From Acidithiobacillus sp. (lineage in GTDB: Bacteria > Pseudomonadota > Gammaproteobacteria > Acidithiobacillales > Acidithiobacillaceae), in the NCBI GenBank assembly GCA_028697715.1, contig JAQVDS010000006.1:1-64000 (forward strand): DNA of 64,000 bases, read 5' to 3'. The position numbers were made by a program, and so were the translations under genes. Numbering within the stretch: position 1 is the stretch's first letter; every line of letters starts with the position of its first letter. The notes beneath the pieces were generated by a model. It saw only the letters and a program-made list of their open reading frames with translations. It ran no database searches and was not told where the DNA came from. This document shows positions 47,008 through 57,168 of this stretch, piece by piece.

Positions 47008-48510
47008 ATGAACGACATAAAAGATATTCTGGTCATCGGTGGCGGTATCAATGGCGTGGGTATAGCCCGCGATGCTGCTGGTAGGGGACTTACCGTTACC
47101 TTGATCGAGCGGGATGACCTGGCTGCCCATACTTCTTCCGCCAGTACCAAACTCATTCACGGCGGATTACGCTACCTCGAATACTACGAATTTCGCCTGG
47201 TGCGCGAGGCGCTGATGGAACGGGAACGCCTTCTGCATATCGCCCCGCACATCATCTGGCCATTGACCTTTATTCTGCCCGAAGGGCCGGAGAGCCGCGC
47301 TTGGTGGAAGTTGCGCGCTGGTCTCTGGCTTTATGACCATCTGGCACCACGCCAAAGCCTGCCGGCATCGCGAGCGCTGCGTTTTGCCCGACATCCGGCG
47401 GGAGGGATTCTGGCGGACGATATACGGCGCGGCTTCAGCTATTCCGATTGTTGGGTCGAAGACAGTCGCCTGGTGGTGCTGAACGCTATCGATGCCCGGG
47501 AGCGCGGCGCGGAGATTCGTCTGCACACGTCGCTGAGCAAGGCAGCCGCCGTGGATGGAGTCTGGTATGCGGAAATCGAGACGGCCAGCGGCCAGCGGGA
47601 AACGCTGCGTGCGCGCAGTCTGGTCAATGCCGCCGGCCCCTGGGTGGGAGAGATCCTGGGTACGGCTCTGGGTCTGCACACCCATAAAAGCGTGCGCAAG
47701 GTGAAGGGCAGCCACATCATCGTCCCTCGCCTTTATGACGAGGACTTTGCCTTCATCCTGCAGAATCCCGACGGGCGGATCATTTTCGTCATTCCCTACG
47801 AGGGCAGCTTCAGCCTCATCGGCACCACCGACATCCCCTACGACGGAGATCCCGCGCAGGTGCAGATCAGTCCCGAGGAGACCGCCTACCTCTGCAGCAG
47901 TGCTTCCCATTATCTGCGAAAAACCATCGTTCCCGCAGACGTGGTGCGCAGTTATTCCGGTGTGCGCCCTCTGTATGACGATCATGCCGCCAATGCTTCG
48001 GCAGTGACCCGGGATTATGTCCTCGATCTCGAAAAAGGACCCGGCGCGCCGGTACTCTCGGTTTTTGGTGGCAAGATCACCACCTATCGGCGTTTGGCCG
48101 AACATGCCCTGCAACTCCTGGAGCCGGCGCTGGGTAAGGCCACTGGTCAATCCTGGACTGCCACGGCGCCGCTCCCCGGCGGGGATCTCCCGGGTGCTGA
48201 CTTCGAGCGTTTCCTGCATCAGCTGCTGAGTCAATATGCCGAGTTTCCGGCCACCTTGCTGCGTCGCTACGCCCGTGCCTATGGGACCCGCGCGGAACAG
48301 ATCCTGGCAGGCCACCAGCGACCGGAGGAGCTGGGCGAGGATTTGGGCGGAGGGCTGTACGAGGCGGAAGTACAGTATCTCGTCGCGCACGAATGGGCGA
48401 ACACCCCCGAGGACATCCTTTGGCGACGCTCCAAGCTTTCCCTGCACGTACCCTCAGGGACCGAGCAACGGCTGAGCCAATATCTGGCGAATACCCTCAG
48501 CAAGCGCTGA
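47008..48510 (+). CDS. glpD: Aerobic glycerol-3-phosphate dehydrogenase
   Basis: The 500-residue FAD enzyme at the inner membrane oxidises glycerol 3-phosphate to dihydroxyacetone phosphate and reduces quinone. The FAD motif [17 protein letters not shown] begins at residue 11, and [16 protein letters not shown] and the [14 protein letters not shown] block are typical of GlpD. The protein matches the aerobic, single-subunit type (E. coli 501). It is the first gene of the glycerol locus. Confidence 0.96.
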   Translation: MNDIKDILVIGGGINGVGIARDAAGRGLTVTLIERDDLAAHTSSASTKLIHGGLRYLEYYEFRLVREALMERERLLHIAPHIIWPLTFILPEGPESRAWWKLRAGLWLYDHLAPRQSLPASRALRFARHPAGGILADDIRRGFSYSDCWVEDSRLVVLNAIDARERGAEIRLHTSLSKAAAVDGVWYAEIETASGQRETLRARSLVNAAGPWVGEILGTALGLHTHKSVRKVKGSHIIVPRLYDEDFAFILQNPDGRIIFVIPYEGSFSLIGTTDIPYDGDPAQVQISPEETAYLCSSASHYLRKTIVPADVVRSYSGVRPLYDDHAANASAVTRDYVLDLEKGPGAPVLSVFGGKITTYRRLAEHALQLLEPALGKATGQSWTATAPLPGGDLPGADFERFLHQLLSQYAEFPATLLRRYARAYGTRAEQILAGHQRPEELGEDLGGGLYEAEVQYLVAHEWANTPEDILWRRSKLSLHVPSGTEQRLSQYLANTLSKR

Positions 48511-48533
48511 GCAAGGAGAGAGGAGAATACAAA

Positions 48534-50039
48534 ATGTCCAATTACGTCGGAGCCATCGATCAGGGGACCACCAGTACCCGCTTCATCATTTTTGACCACG
48601 CCGGCAAGATCATTTCCCAGGCGCAAAAGGAACACCGGCAGATCTACCCGCAACCGGGCTGGGTAGAACATGATCCCCTGGAAATCCTCAACAACAGCAA
48701 CGAAGTCGTGGGGGCCGCCCTGGCCCGTGCCAACCTCAGCGGTACGGATCTGCGTGCCGTGGGGATCACCAACCAGCGCGAAACGACCGTATTGTGGGAC
48801 CGTCACAGTGCTGAGCCGCTGGCTCCCGCCATCGTCTGGATGGACACCCGCACCGATCAGTTGATGCGTCGCTTTCTACAGAAGCGGGAACAGTCCTGGT
48901 TTCGCGAGAAGACCGGGTTACCTCTGACCACTTATTTTTCCGCGCTCAAGTTGCTCTGGCTGCTGGAGAATGTCCCCGGGGCACGGCGTAAGGCCGAGCA
49001 GGGTGACGCCCTGTTTGGCAATATCAACACTTGGTTGGCCTGGAACCTGACCGGAGGCAAAGATGGCGGTTTGCATATCACCGACGTCAGCAATGCCAGC
49101 CGCACCCTGCTCATGGACCTGCAGCGCTGCAGCTGGGATGAAGAGCTTCTCGCAGAGTTTGGTATACCCGCCGCTTGCCTGCCGCAGATTGTTTCCTCGG
49201 GAGAGGTCTATGGGGAGATTCGCAGTGCGCCGCTGCGCGGGACAGTTTTGGCAGGGATGCTTGGGGATCAGCAAGCGGCCCTGGTCGGGCAGACCTGCTT
49301 TGCGCCCGGCGAGGCAAAAAATACCTACGGCACCGGTTGCTTTCTGCTGATGAACACGGGTACGGAAGCGGTCCATTCCAAGGCTGGTTTGTTGAGTACG
49401 GTGGCCTACCGCTTTGGCGACGAGCCGACCCACTACGCCCTCGAAGGTTCCATTGCCATTGCGGGAGCCCTGGTGCAATGGTTGCGCGACAACCTGCACT
49501 TTTTTGATCTGGCAGAGCAGATCGAGGCGTTGGCGCGTAGTGTGCCTGACAACGGCGATGTCTACATCGTTCCTGCCTTTGCGGGACTGTATGCGCCGTA
49601 CTGGCGGGAAGATGCCCGTGGAGTGATCGCCGGTCTGACTCGCTTTGCCACCAAGGCCCATGTGGCGCGGGCTGCTCTGGAAGCGACGGCCTATCAGGTG
49701 CGCGACGTGGTCGAGGCGATGGAGCTGGACAGTGGCATTCGGCTACGTGCCCTGCGCAGCGATGGCGGTATGGTCGTAAACGAGCTGCTGATGCAGTTCC
49801 AGGCTGATATGCTCGCCGTGCCGGTGCAGCGCCCGCGTATCGTCGAAACCACTGCCCTGGGATCTGCCTATGCCGCCGGACTGGCTACCGGCCTGTGGCA
49901 AAGCACGGAGGATCTACGCGCCAACTGGGGCGTTGATCATGTCTGGAATCCGCAGATGGAAGACAGCGACCGGGCTCGCCTGTATCACTCCTGGAAGAAG
50001 GCGGTCGAACGTTCCTTTGCTTGGGTGGAGGGCAACTAA
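48534..50039 (+). CDS. glpK: Glycerol kinase
   Basis: The 501-residue FGGY kinase phosphorylates glycerol. [15 protein letters not shown] at the start and GWVEHDP are kinase signatures; WMDTRTDQL and [16 protein letters not shown] fit GlpK. The start ATG 48534 has GAGAGGAGA upstream; longer frames are unsupported. E. coli GlpK is 502 residues. It lies 23 bp after glpD and 1 bp before the aquaporin gene. Confidence 0.97.
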   Translation: MSNYVGAIDQGTTSTRFIIFDHAGKIISQAQKEHRQIYPQPGWVEHDPLEILNNSNEVVGAALARANLSGTDLRAVGITNQRETTVLWDRHSAEPLAPAIVWMDTRTDQLMRRFLQKREQSWFREKTGLPLTTYFSALKLLWLLENVPGARRKAEQGDALFGNINTWLAWNLTGGKDGGLHITDVSNASRTLLMDLQRCSWDEELLAEFGIPAACLPQIVSSGEVYGEIRSAPLRGTVLAGMLGDQQAALVGQTCFAPGEAKNTYGTGCFLLMNTGTEAVHSKAGLLSTVAYRFGDEPTHYALEGSIAIAGALVQWLRDNLHFFDLAEQIEALARSVPDNGDVYIVPAFAGLYAPYWREDARGVIAGLTRFATKAHVARAALEATAYQVRDVVEAMELDSGIRLRALRSDGGMVVNELLMQFQADMLAVPVQRPRIVETTALGSAYAAGLATGLWQSTEDLRANWGVDHVWNPQMEDSDRARLYHSWKKAVERSFAWVEGN

Positions 50040-50040
50040 G

Positions 50041-51015
50041 ATGGTCACGAATGCAGGCGTGAAGAGCGGTTGGCGGGCGCGCTCCATTTGGGCGGAGATG
50101 ATTGCCGAGTTTTTGGGTTGTTTTGTGTTGCTGGCCTTTGGTGCCGGTTGTGTCGCGGTAGCGGTGGTCGGTCTGACCGAATCGCATCGTACCCTGGTCA
50201 TTTTCCAGGGGGCAGGGGGCTGGCTCCTGATCACCTGGGGTTGGGCCATGGCGGTGGCCATGGCGGTCTATGTCGCGGGGGGTGTTTCCGGGGCGCATAT
50301 CAACCCGGCGGTGACTTTGGCCTTTGCCCTGCGCGGCAATTTTCCCTGGCGCAAGGTCGTACCGTACTGGATTGCCCAGGTGGTCGGTTGTTTTGCAGGT
50401 GCGGCCATTGTTTATTACGACTATTTTCTCGCCATCGACAAGTGGAATCTCGCCCATGGGATCATCTCCCGGGCGGCACCTGGCGGGCTGACCACCTTCA
50501 GCATCTTCGCCACTTTTCCGGCCGCGTATTACGGTAATCAGATGGGCCTCGCCCTGTTGGATCAGGTGGTGGCAACCTTCTTTCTGCTGCTCTTTGTTCT
50601 CGCCATCATCGACAACATGAATGTCGGACCCGGCGCCAACCTGGCCCCATTGATTATCGGCTTTGCAGTAGCGGCCATCGGCATGTCCTTTGGCGTAGGT
50701 ACCGGCTACGCCATCAACCCTGCCCGTGACTTTGGCCCCCGCTTTTTTTGTTGGTTGCAGGGATGGGGCGCCAATGCTTTTCCCGGTCCCCATGGCTATT
50801 GGTGGGTACCCATTGTCGGCCCCCTCATCGGCGCGGCGATTGCCGTCTATGTTTATGAATGGATGATCAGCCGCACCCTCCGCGCCCGGGCCAAGCTCCT
50901 GCAGGAAAAACAGCCGCGTGTCGAACAAAAAGGTCTCGGTTTCAAGCTGGAAAAGTTGCAAAAAGCGCTGGATGAGGTGCGTTCGCAAATCGAAGCAGAG
51001 GAGGCAAAACAATGA
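50041..51015 (+). CDS. glpF: Aquaglyceroporin (glycerol facilitator)
   Basis: The 324-residue MIP channel has six hydrophobic helices and two NPA boxes: HINPAVTL (about 89-96) and [12 protein letters not shown] (about 222-233). The Asp after the second NPA and the Arg are features of glycerol-permeable members. The C-terminal 45-residue tail is charged and may form a coiled coil, longer than in E. coli GlpF (281). It sits between glpK and dhaK and overlaps dhaK by 4 bp. Confidence 0.93.
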   Translation: MVTNAGVKSGWRARSIWAEMIAEFLGCFVLLAFGAGCVAVAVVGLTESHRTLVIFQGAGGWLLITWGWAMAVAMAVYVAGGVSGAHINPAVTLAFALRGNFPWRKVVPYWIAQVVGCFAGAAIVYYDYFLAIDKWNLAHGIISRAAPGGLTTFSIFATFPAAYYGNQMGLALLDQVVATFFLLLFVLAIIDNMNVGPGANLAPLIIGFAVAAIGMSFGVGTGYAINPARDFGPRFFCWLQGWGANAFPGPHGYWWVPIVGPLIGAAIAVYVYEWMISRTLRARAKLLQEKQPRVEQKGLGFKLEKLQKALDEVRSQIEAEEAKQ

Positions 51016-52013
51016 AGGCATTGATCAATGATCCAGAAGCCGTGGTCAGCGAATCCCTTGCCGGGATGGCCCTCGCCCATGGGGATCTGCTGCAGGTACA
51101 CACGGACCCCAGTTATGTCCTGCGCCAGGATGCGCCGATCTCCGGCAAGGTGGCGATCGTCTCCGGTGGTGGTTCGGGCCACGAGCCCATGCATGCCGGC
51201 TTCGTTGGCCTGGGAATGCTGGACGCTGCCTGTCCAGGGGCAGTGTTTACCAGCCCTACCCCGGACCAGATCGTGGCCGCGTCCCTTGCCGCCCATGGCG
51301 GCGCCGGGGTGCTGCATCTGGTCAAGAATTATACGGGCGATGTACTGAACTTTCAGATGGCGGCGGAGATCCTGCAGGACCAGGGCGTTGCAGTGGAGCA
51401 GGTGCTGATCGATGATGACGTCGCTGTCCAGGATTCGCTCTACACCGCCGGACGGCGGGGCGTAGGGGCAACGGTCCTGGCGGAAAAGATCTGTGGCGCG
51501 GCCGCGGCCGAAGGAATGGCGCTCGCTGATCTGGCAGCGCTCGGTAAACGGATAAATGGGCAGGCGCGCTCCATGGGCTTGGCCTTGGGCCCTTGCCATA
51601 ATCCCAGTACGGGCCAGGAGGGCTTTCAACTCGGCGAGCAGGAGATCGAGTTTGGCGTGGGTATCCATGGAGAACCCGGTCGGGAGCGGCTGGCCATGGC
51701 CCCTGCCGATACCTTGACCCACATGTTGATGGAGCCGATCTTGAATGACCTACCATTCCATCCGGGCGATCCGGTGTTGCTATTTGTTGATGCTCTGGGG
51801 GCAATCCCCTTGCTTGAGCTCTATATCGTCTATCGTGCCGCTGAGGTAGTGGCGCGGGAGTATGGGCTGCACGTTCAGCGACGCCTGGTGGGGCCGTACA
51901 TGACCAGTCTCGACATGGCTGGGGTCGCTATCACCGTCCTGCGACTGGAAGCGGATCTGCAGCGCTGGTGGGATGCTCCGGTCTGTACGGTCGCGCTGCG
52001 CTGGGGGCTCTGA
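51012..52013 (+). CDS. dhaK: Dihydroxyacetone kinase, substrate-binding subunit DhaK
   Basis: The 333-residue subunit binds dihydroxyacetone covalently through His219 (GVGIHGEPG), with His57 (SGGGSGHEP) as the acid/base neighbour. The phosphoryl group comes from DhaL-bound nucleotide charged by DhaM. Length agrees with PTS-type DhaK (about 330-356). It overlaps glpF by ATGA; dhaL follows after 10 bp. Confidence 0.95.
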   Translation: MKALINDPEAVVSESLAGMALAHGDLLQVHTDPSYVLRQDAPISGKVAIVSGGGSGHEPMHAGFVGLGMLDAACPGAVFTSPTPDQIVAASLAAHGGAGVLHLVKNYTGDVLNFQMAAEILQDQGVAVEQVLIDDDVAVQDSLYTAGRRGVGATVLAEKICGAAAAEGMALADLAALGKRINGQARSMGLALGPCHNPSTGQEGFQLGEQEIEFGVGIHGEPGRERLAMAPADTLTHMLMEPILNDLPFHPGDPVLLFVDALGAIPLLELYIVYRAAEVVAREYGLHVQRRLVGPYMTSLDMAGVAITVLRLEADLQRWWDAPVCTVALRWGL

Positions 52014-52023
52014 GGAGATCAGC

Positions 52024-52629
52024 ATGAATTATGACACGGAGACCTTGATAGCCTGGCTGCGCTGCATACAGGAACGCTTGGCGCAGGAACGAGCTGAGCT
52101 CGACCACCTCGATGCAGAGATCGGTGATGGTGACCATGGCAGTAATCTTTCTCGGGGGTTCGCCAAGGTAGCAGAAAAATTAGGGGGGAGGGTTTCAGAA
52201 AGTCCCGGAGCGCTACTGAAGGAGGTGGCGATGACGCTGATCAGCACGGTGGGCGGCGCCTCCGGGCCACTCTATGGTACCTTCTTCCTAGAGACCGCCA
52301 AGGCCATGGGAGCGTCCGCTACGTTCAGTGCTGCGGAGCTCGGTCGTTGCCTGAAAAGCGGGGTGGCGGGCATACAGCGCTTGGGCAAGGCGAGCGCCGG
52401 TGATAAGACCATGCTCGATGCCCTGATTCCTGCCGTAGATGTGCTGGCATCCCAGGGGGACGTCGCAGCAGCCGCCCAGTCCGCGCAAGACGGCCTAGCT
52501 GCAACCACTCCTTTGCAGGCGCGTAAGGGTCGCGCCAGTTATCTGGGCGTGCGCTCCGTCGGCCATGCCGACCCGGGTGCCGCCTCCGCCGCCCTGCTTT
52601 TCGCCTGTCTGGCGCAGAGGGATATATGA
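52024..52629 (+). CDS. dhaL: Dihydroxyacetone kinase, nucleotide subunit DhaL
   Basis: The 201-residue subunit carries ADP as a permanent cofactor that is phosphorylated by DhaM. DAEIGDGDHGSNLSRGF at about 29-45 is the Mg-ADP site, and the second half has GDKTMLDAL and GRASYLGVRSVGHADPGAAS. It starts at ATG 52024 with TGAGGAG upstream. It overlaps dhaM by 4 bp. Confidence 0.95.
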   Translation: MNYDTETLIAWLRCIQERLAQERAELDHLDAEIGDGDHGSNLSRGFAKVAEKLGGRVSESPGALLKEVAMTLISTVGGASGPLYGTFFLETAKAMGASATFSAAELGRCLKSGVAGIQRLGKASAGDKTMLDALIPAVDVLASQGDVAAAAQSAQDGLAATTPLQARKGRASYLGVRSVGHADPGAASAALLFACLAQRDI

Positions 52630-54929
52630 GCAAAGTAGTGTCCACCCCGGTCGCATTGTTGCTTGTCTCGCACAGTCGCGCCCTTGCCGAGGCGACGGAG
52701 GCACTGCTTCGGCAGGTCGTCGGAGATTCGGTACGGATTGCCGTTGCCGCTGGTGCCGGGGAGGCAGGAGGCGAGCTCGGTACCGATGCGACGCGCATAG
52801 CTGCCTCGCTGTCCCAATTGGCCCCCCAGTCCGTGCTCGTACTCATGGACCTGGGGAGTGCCGTGCTGAGTGCACAGATGGCCCTGGAGTTTCTCCCGCA
52901 AGAAGATCGGCAGCGCGTCGCGCTTTGCCCAGCCCCCTTTGTGGAAGGGGCGATGGCAGGCGCTTTGGCAGCCCAGGCCGGCCTCAGTCTCCCGGAAGTG
53001 GCACGGGAGGCCCAGAACGCGTTACGCGGTAAGCAGAGCGATTTGCCGGGAGCGGATAGTGGCGCGCTGCGGGAATCAGCGATGCGTGTCCACGCCGGTA
53101 TGGAACGGCGCTGTTACGAGCTGTCCGACCCAGCAGGTTTGCATCTTCGGCCGGCGGCTGAATTGGTACGAGTAGCCGGGGAGGCGGGCATGGATTTCTG
53201 GATCGGGCGTTCTGCGGTTGACTCTCCCTTGGTGGCTGGAAAAAGCCTCAGCGGGCTGCTGGCCCTGGAATTACGGCAGGGCGAGGCCTTTTGTGTCTAC
53301 AGTAACGAGCCCCTTGCTTCTGACCTGCTAACGCGGCTGGATAGCCTCTTTGGGAGCTCCGCGGAGGCGCTCCCGGAAGGGCGACCGCAGGGAGCCGTTC
53401 CCGGTTTCGCCCTGGGCTTGGTCGCCGATGCGCGACTCCGACTGGAGGAGTTGCTCCCCACCGCAGAGGCCGCTATCCCTGACGGAGTAGAGCGTCTCCG
53501 GCGAGCGATCGCCGTTGTTGGTAGTCGTGAGCACGAAGAAGGCATCCTCGACGCGCAGCGTGCCCTGCTTGTGGACCCGCGTCTGCAGGAAAAGGTCGAT
53601 GCTGAGTTCCGGCGGGGGCAGGGGCCGGCGCATGCCTGGGTGACTGCGGTGGAGGGACTCGCCCAAGAAATCGAGCGATTGCATGAGCCGTTGTTACGGG
53701 CGCGAGCAGCCGATTGGCGCGATCTGGGACGCCAGGTACTGGAAGCACTTTTGGGAGACCAGGAAGGACGGACGTTTGCGGAAGCGAGGCCAAGCATTCT
53801 CCTCGTTGATGACTTGTTGCCATCCATGGCCGCTACCATGGATCCTGCGCAAGTACTGGGTGTGATTGATCGCCATGGCGCTCCCAACAGCCACGCCGCG
53901 ATTCTCCTGCGTGGCGCTGGTATTCCCTATGTGATCAATGTGCGTGCTCCTGAGCTTCGCGCGGGCATAGAGGTGGCGATGGATGGCGCTACCGGGGAAG
54001 TCATCGTTGCGCCCCAGAAAGCGCAGGTTGAGGCCATCCGAGCACGCTACGCGACGGCCGAACCCCTGACATTGCCGGATGGATTTGCAGGTGATTTGGC
54101 TCTCGCTGATGGCAGCCATGTCGAGTTCTGGGCCAATGTGGCCAGCCCCGCCGAGGCGCAGGAAGCACGGCGCTTGGGAGCACGCGGGATTGGCTTGTTG
54201 CGCACGGAGTTTCTGTACCTGGACCGTTGGCAAAGTCCCAACGAAGAAGAACAGATGCAGCATGTGCAGAAAATACTCGCGCCCATGGCGGGGCGGCGCA
54301 GCGTCGTGCGTCTCTTGGATGCCGGTGCTGATAAGCCACTGCCCTTCCTCAACCTGCCCAGGGAAGAGAACCCGGCACTGGGACTGCGGGGTATCCGCGC
54401 CCTGCTGGCTTGCCCCGAATTTTTGCAGGTCCATTTACGCGCGATCTTGCGTGCCGGTCACGGGCAGGACATCGCCCTCATGGCCCCTATGGTCAGCCAA
54501 GCGCAGGAGATCATCGAACTGCGTAGGGTACTGGCATCCTGTCATTCTGCCCTTCTCGAACAGCACATCGATCATGCCTGGCCGGTAGCACTGGGGATCA
54601 TGGCTGAAGTGCCCGCGATGTTGTTGGAGTCGGGCAGCTTCCGAGGGCTGGTGGATTTTGTTTCGGTGGGCACCAACGATCTCACGCAGTATGTGTTTGC
54701 CGCGGACCGTGGCGATGAGCGGCTGCAGAATCTGGGCGGGGCCGGCTCGCCAGCGGTGCTAGGTCTGATCCAGGGCTTGCTGCAGGGACTGGACGTGCCG
54801 GTCTCGGTCTGTGGGGAAGCTGCGGGTTCCCCGCAGCTCGCCCTGGCCTTGGTGGGGCATGGCATTCGCCGCCTGTCGATGAGTCCCCGCAGTTTTGCCA
54901 GTGTTTGGCAGGCATTGCGAGTCGCGTAG
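52626..54929 (+). CDS. dhaM: DhaM phosphotransferase with full-length Enzyme I domain
   Basis: The 767-residue protein joins three PTS modules: EIIA-DhaM (about 1-130, His16 in LVSHS), HPr (about 155-245, His173 in GLHLRP) and Enzyme I (about 255-767, His423 in NSHAA). The EI C-terminal PEP site is present (RTEFLYLDR, IMAEVPAML, SVGTNDLTQY, SVCGEAAGS). E. coli DhaM is about 470 residues and has only a truncated EI, so it needs external EI and HPr. This protein should be able to take phosphate from PEP alone. No other PTS gene is seen in the window. Confidence 0.93.
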   Translation: MSKVVSTPVALLLVSHSRALAEATEALLRQVVGDSVRIAVAAGAGEAGGELGTDATRIAASLSQLAPQSVLVLMDLGSAVLSAQMALEFLPQEDRQRVALCPAPFVEGAMAGALAAQAGLSLPEVAREAQNALRGKQSDLPGADSGALRESAMRVHAGMERRCYELSDPAGLHLRPAAELVRVAGEAGMDFWIGRSAVDSPLVAGKSLSGLLALELRQGEAFCVYSNEPLASDLLTRLDSLFGSSAEALPEGRPQGAVPGFALGLVADARLRLEELLPTAEAAIPDGVERLRRAIAVVGSREHEEGILDAQRALLVDPRLQEKVDAEFRRGQGPAHAWVTAVEGLAQEIERLHEPLLRARAADWRDLGRQVLEALLGDQEGRTFAEARPSILLVDDLLPSMAATMDPAQVLGVIDRHGAPNSHAAILLRGAGIPYVINVRAPELRAGIEVAMDGATGEVIVAPQKAQVEAIRARYATAEPLTLPDGFAGDLALADGSHVEFWANVASPAEAQEARRLGARGIGLLRTEFLYLDRWQSPNEEEQMQHVQKILAPMAGRRSVVRLLDAGADKPLPFLNLPREENPALGLRGIRALLACPEFLQVHLRAILRAGHGQDIALMAPMVSQAQEIIELRRVLASCHSALLEQHIDHAWPVALGIMAEVPAMLLESGSFRGLVDFVSVGTNDLTQYVFAADRGDERLQNLGGAGSPAVLGLIQGLLQGLDVPVSVCGEAAGSPQLALALVGHGIRRLSMSPRSFASVWQALRVA

Positions 54930-54956
54930 GCATATTGAGGGGCAGTGCCGTTGGAC

Positions 54957-56069
54957 CTAGCTATGATCGTTGTTTTCGCGCTGAAAGAGCCAGCCGCGGC
55001 GGCGGAAATACCAGATCATGAGCAAGGCGACGAGCCACATGAAACCCACAACGATCTCGTAGCCGTAGCGATAATGCAGTAGGGGGATGCCGTCGATATT
55101 CATCCCGTAGATACCGGTGACGAAGGTGAGCGGAATGAAAATGGTGGAGATGATGGTCAGCACGCGCATGATATCGCTCAAGCGATTGTTCACCATCGAC
55201 AAGTAGATATCCATCAGACCGCTGACCACGTCGCGTTCGCTGTTCAGCAGGCTCATGAGCTGAATGGTATGGTCGTAGAGGTCGTTCAAAAAGGGACGTA
55301 GGCCGTCGGGTAGCAGGCGGTGCTCGCCGATGCTGTGGTTCAGCCGCGAGACCATTTCCTGCATGGGCCAGAGGACATGATTGAACAGGATCAGCTCCCT
55401 TTTGCTCTGCTGTATCTCAGCAAGTTGGGCTTTGTGAGTGCGTTGCAGGAGTTTTTCCTCCAGCCGTTCCACCTCATCGGTGAAGCCTTGTAACGCTGGA
55501 AAGGCCTGATCCACCACCAGATCCAGTAAGGCATAGACGAGGTATTCCGGACCGCTGCGGCGAAGCCGTGACTGGTCATTCTGTATGCGGTCCAGTAGTA
55601 CCGCGGTCAGCTCCTGGCGCCCTGCAGACACGCTGATCACCAAGCCTTCGTGTAGAATGATGTGGAAGGGGGTGACCTGGAACTCGTGACCATGCCGCGA
55701 TATCTGCTGGCATTGCAGGTGGACGTAGTTCTCGAAGGGCTCGAGTTTCGCCTGTTGCTGTGCGCTTTGAATGTCTTCCAGGGTCAGGGGATGGATTTCG
55801 AAACGCGTGCCCAATTCCTCTAGTTGCGCCCGGTCTGGCATACCATGAAAGTGCAGCCAGATTACTCCGCGATGTGCCTCGGTGCTGGCAGCGGCGCTGG
55901 CAATGCTTACGTCCTTGTCCTGGGAGTAGTTTTGCGGACTGTAGACAACCAGACGAAGTTCGGCCGGGACGGAGTCCGGTTTGTCCAGTAAGGTTCCTGG
56001 CGGGAGTCCGCTGCGCTGCACTTGTCCGGTAACTTTGGTTTCACGTGAAACGCGCTGACATCTGGCCAT
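54957..56069 (-). CDS. corA: CorA-family magnesium/cobalt transporter
   Basis: The 370-residue protein has a cytoplasmic alpha/beta domain and two C-terminal membrane helices. The signature YGMN is at 321-324, at the end of the first helix, just before IDGIP. A long charged helix (about 190-300) matches the CorA stalk. It may carry Mg2+, Co2+ or Ni2+. The N-terminal 40 residues are longer than average and contain a parS-like site in the DNA. It follows the min operon after 11 bp. Confidence 0.93.
   Translation of the reverse strand: MARCQRVSRETKVTGQVQRSGLPPGTLLDKPDSVPAELRLVVYSPQNYSQDKDVSIASAAASTEAHRGVIWLHFHGMPDRAQLEELGTRFEIHPLTLEDIQSAQQQAKLEPFENYVHLQCQQISRHGHEFQVTPFHIILHEGLVISVSAGRQELTAVLLDRIQNDQSRLRRSGPEYLVYALLDLVVDQAFPALQGFTDEVERLEEKLLQRTHKAQLAEIQQSKRELILFNHVLWPMQEMVSRLNHSIGEHRLLPDGLRPFLNDLYDHTIQLMSLLNSERDVVSGLMDIYLSMVNNRLSDIMRVLTIISTIFIPLTFVTGIYGMNIDGIPLLHYRYGYEIVVGFMWLVALLMIWYFRRRGWLFQRENNDHS
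56038..56051. other. parS-like ParB-binding site within the 5' end of corA
   Basis: GTTTCACGTGAAAC is a perfect 14-bp palindrome. With flanks it matches 14 of 16 positions of the parS consensus TGTTTCACGTGAAACA. It lies 30 bp after the minE stop on the other side of the min operon from the second copy. Confidence 0.75.
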
Positions 56070-56080
56070 CTGCTCCCTCG

Positions 56081-56341
56081 TTAGCCTGGCGAATGTTGCT
56101 CCGGAAAGAGAATATTGAGCTCCAGCACCTCAAAGTCACCGCGGCGCTCCATGTGCACGGAAATCTGGTCCTTCTCGACTGGCATGTATTTACTGATGAC
56201 CGTCAGTAACTCTTCCTGCAGTGCGGGGAGAAAGTCTGGTGTATCGGCACTGCGCTCATGCGCGAGGATCAGCTTTAGGCGATCTTTGGCGACGCTGGCC
56301 GTCTTTTTTCGCGATCCGAGAAAGTAATCGAGAAAAGACAT
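56081..56341 (-). CDS. minE: Cell division topological factor MinE
   Basis: The 86-residue protein stimulates MinD ATPase and drives pole-to-pole movement so that FtsZ assembles at mid-cell. The start is ATG 56341, giving MSFLDYFLGSRKKTA, the standard MinE N-terminus; the longer frame is inside minD. Its middle part has RLKLILAHERS, the MinD-binding segment. It overlaps nothing and follows minD by 1 bp. Confidence 0.95.
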   Translation of the reverse strand: MSFLDYFLGSRKKTASVAKDRLKLILAHERSADTPDFLPALQEELLTVISKYMPVEKDQISVHMERRGDFEVLELNILFPEQHSPG

Positions 56342-56342
56342 G

Positions 56343-57152
56343 TCAGCCTCCAAAGAGTCGCTTGAAGAAACCGGTTTTTTCAGGTTGTACAAAACGCAGT
56401 GGTCGCTCTTCGCCTAAAAACCTGGCCACGACGTCTTTATAGGCGAGGGCGACGTCGGTGCCCTGCATATGGATCGCCGGAATGCCCTGATTGGACGCCT
56501 GCAGAATGACCTCGGATTCCGGAATCACGCCGAGCAGCGGAATGCGTAGCAGCTCCTGCACATCGTCGAGGGAGAGCATTTCGCCACCTTGGACGCGCTT
56601 CGGTGCATAGCGGGTAAGCAGGAGATGTTCGCGAATGGGTTCGGCGCCTTCCTCGGCGCGCTTGGAACGGGCGGCGAGAATGCCCAGGATGCGGTCGGAG
56701 TCGCGGACCGAGGAAACCTCGGGGTTCGTGACAACAATCGCGGCATCGGCGTGGTACAGCGCCCGCAAGGCGCCGCTCTCGATGCCGGCGGGCGAGTCAC
56801 AAACAATGTAATCGAACTGTGTCTGCAGCTCCTCCATGACGCGAGCCACACCATCTGTCGTCAGGGCATCTTTGTCGCGGGTTTGCGAGGTCGGCAGGAT
56901 GTAGAGATTTTCCAGCATCTTGTCGCGGATCAGCGCTTGCTGCAGGCGTGCCTCTCCATGAATGACGTTGATGAAATCGTAGACCACCCGACGCTCACAA
57001 CCCATGACCAGATCGAGGTTGCGCAGGCCTACGTCAAAATCGATGACGACAGTGCGATACCCGCGCTGGGCAAGGCCGCTGGCGAAGGCTGCGCTGGTAG
57101 TGGTTTTGCCCACTCCTCCTTTACCGGAGGTGACGACGACAGTTTGGGCCAC
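56343..57152 (-). CDS. minD: Septum site-determining ATPase MinD
   Basis: The 269-residue ParA-like ATPase recruits MinC to the membrane. It has the deviant Walker A GKGGVGKTT at residues 10-18 (two lysines) and the C-terminal membrane-targeting helix (FVQPEKTGFFKRLFGG). Length matches E. coli MinD (270). It lies 16 bp after minC. Confidence 0.97.
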   Translation of the reverse strand: MAQTVVVTSGKGGVGKTTTSAAFASGLAQRGYRTVVIDFDVGLRNLDLVMGCERRVVYDFINVIHGEARLQQALIRDKMLENLYILPTSQTRDKDALTTDGVARVMEELQTQFDYIVCDSPAGIESGALRALYHADAAIVVTNPEVSSVRDSDRILGILAARSKRAEEGAEPIREHLLLTRYAPKRVQGGEMLSLDDVQELLRIPLLGVIPESEVILQASNQGIPAIHMQGTDVALAYKDVVARFLGEERPLRFVQPEKTGFFKRLFGG

Positions 57153-57168
57153 GAGTTTCTCTCCTGTA

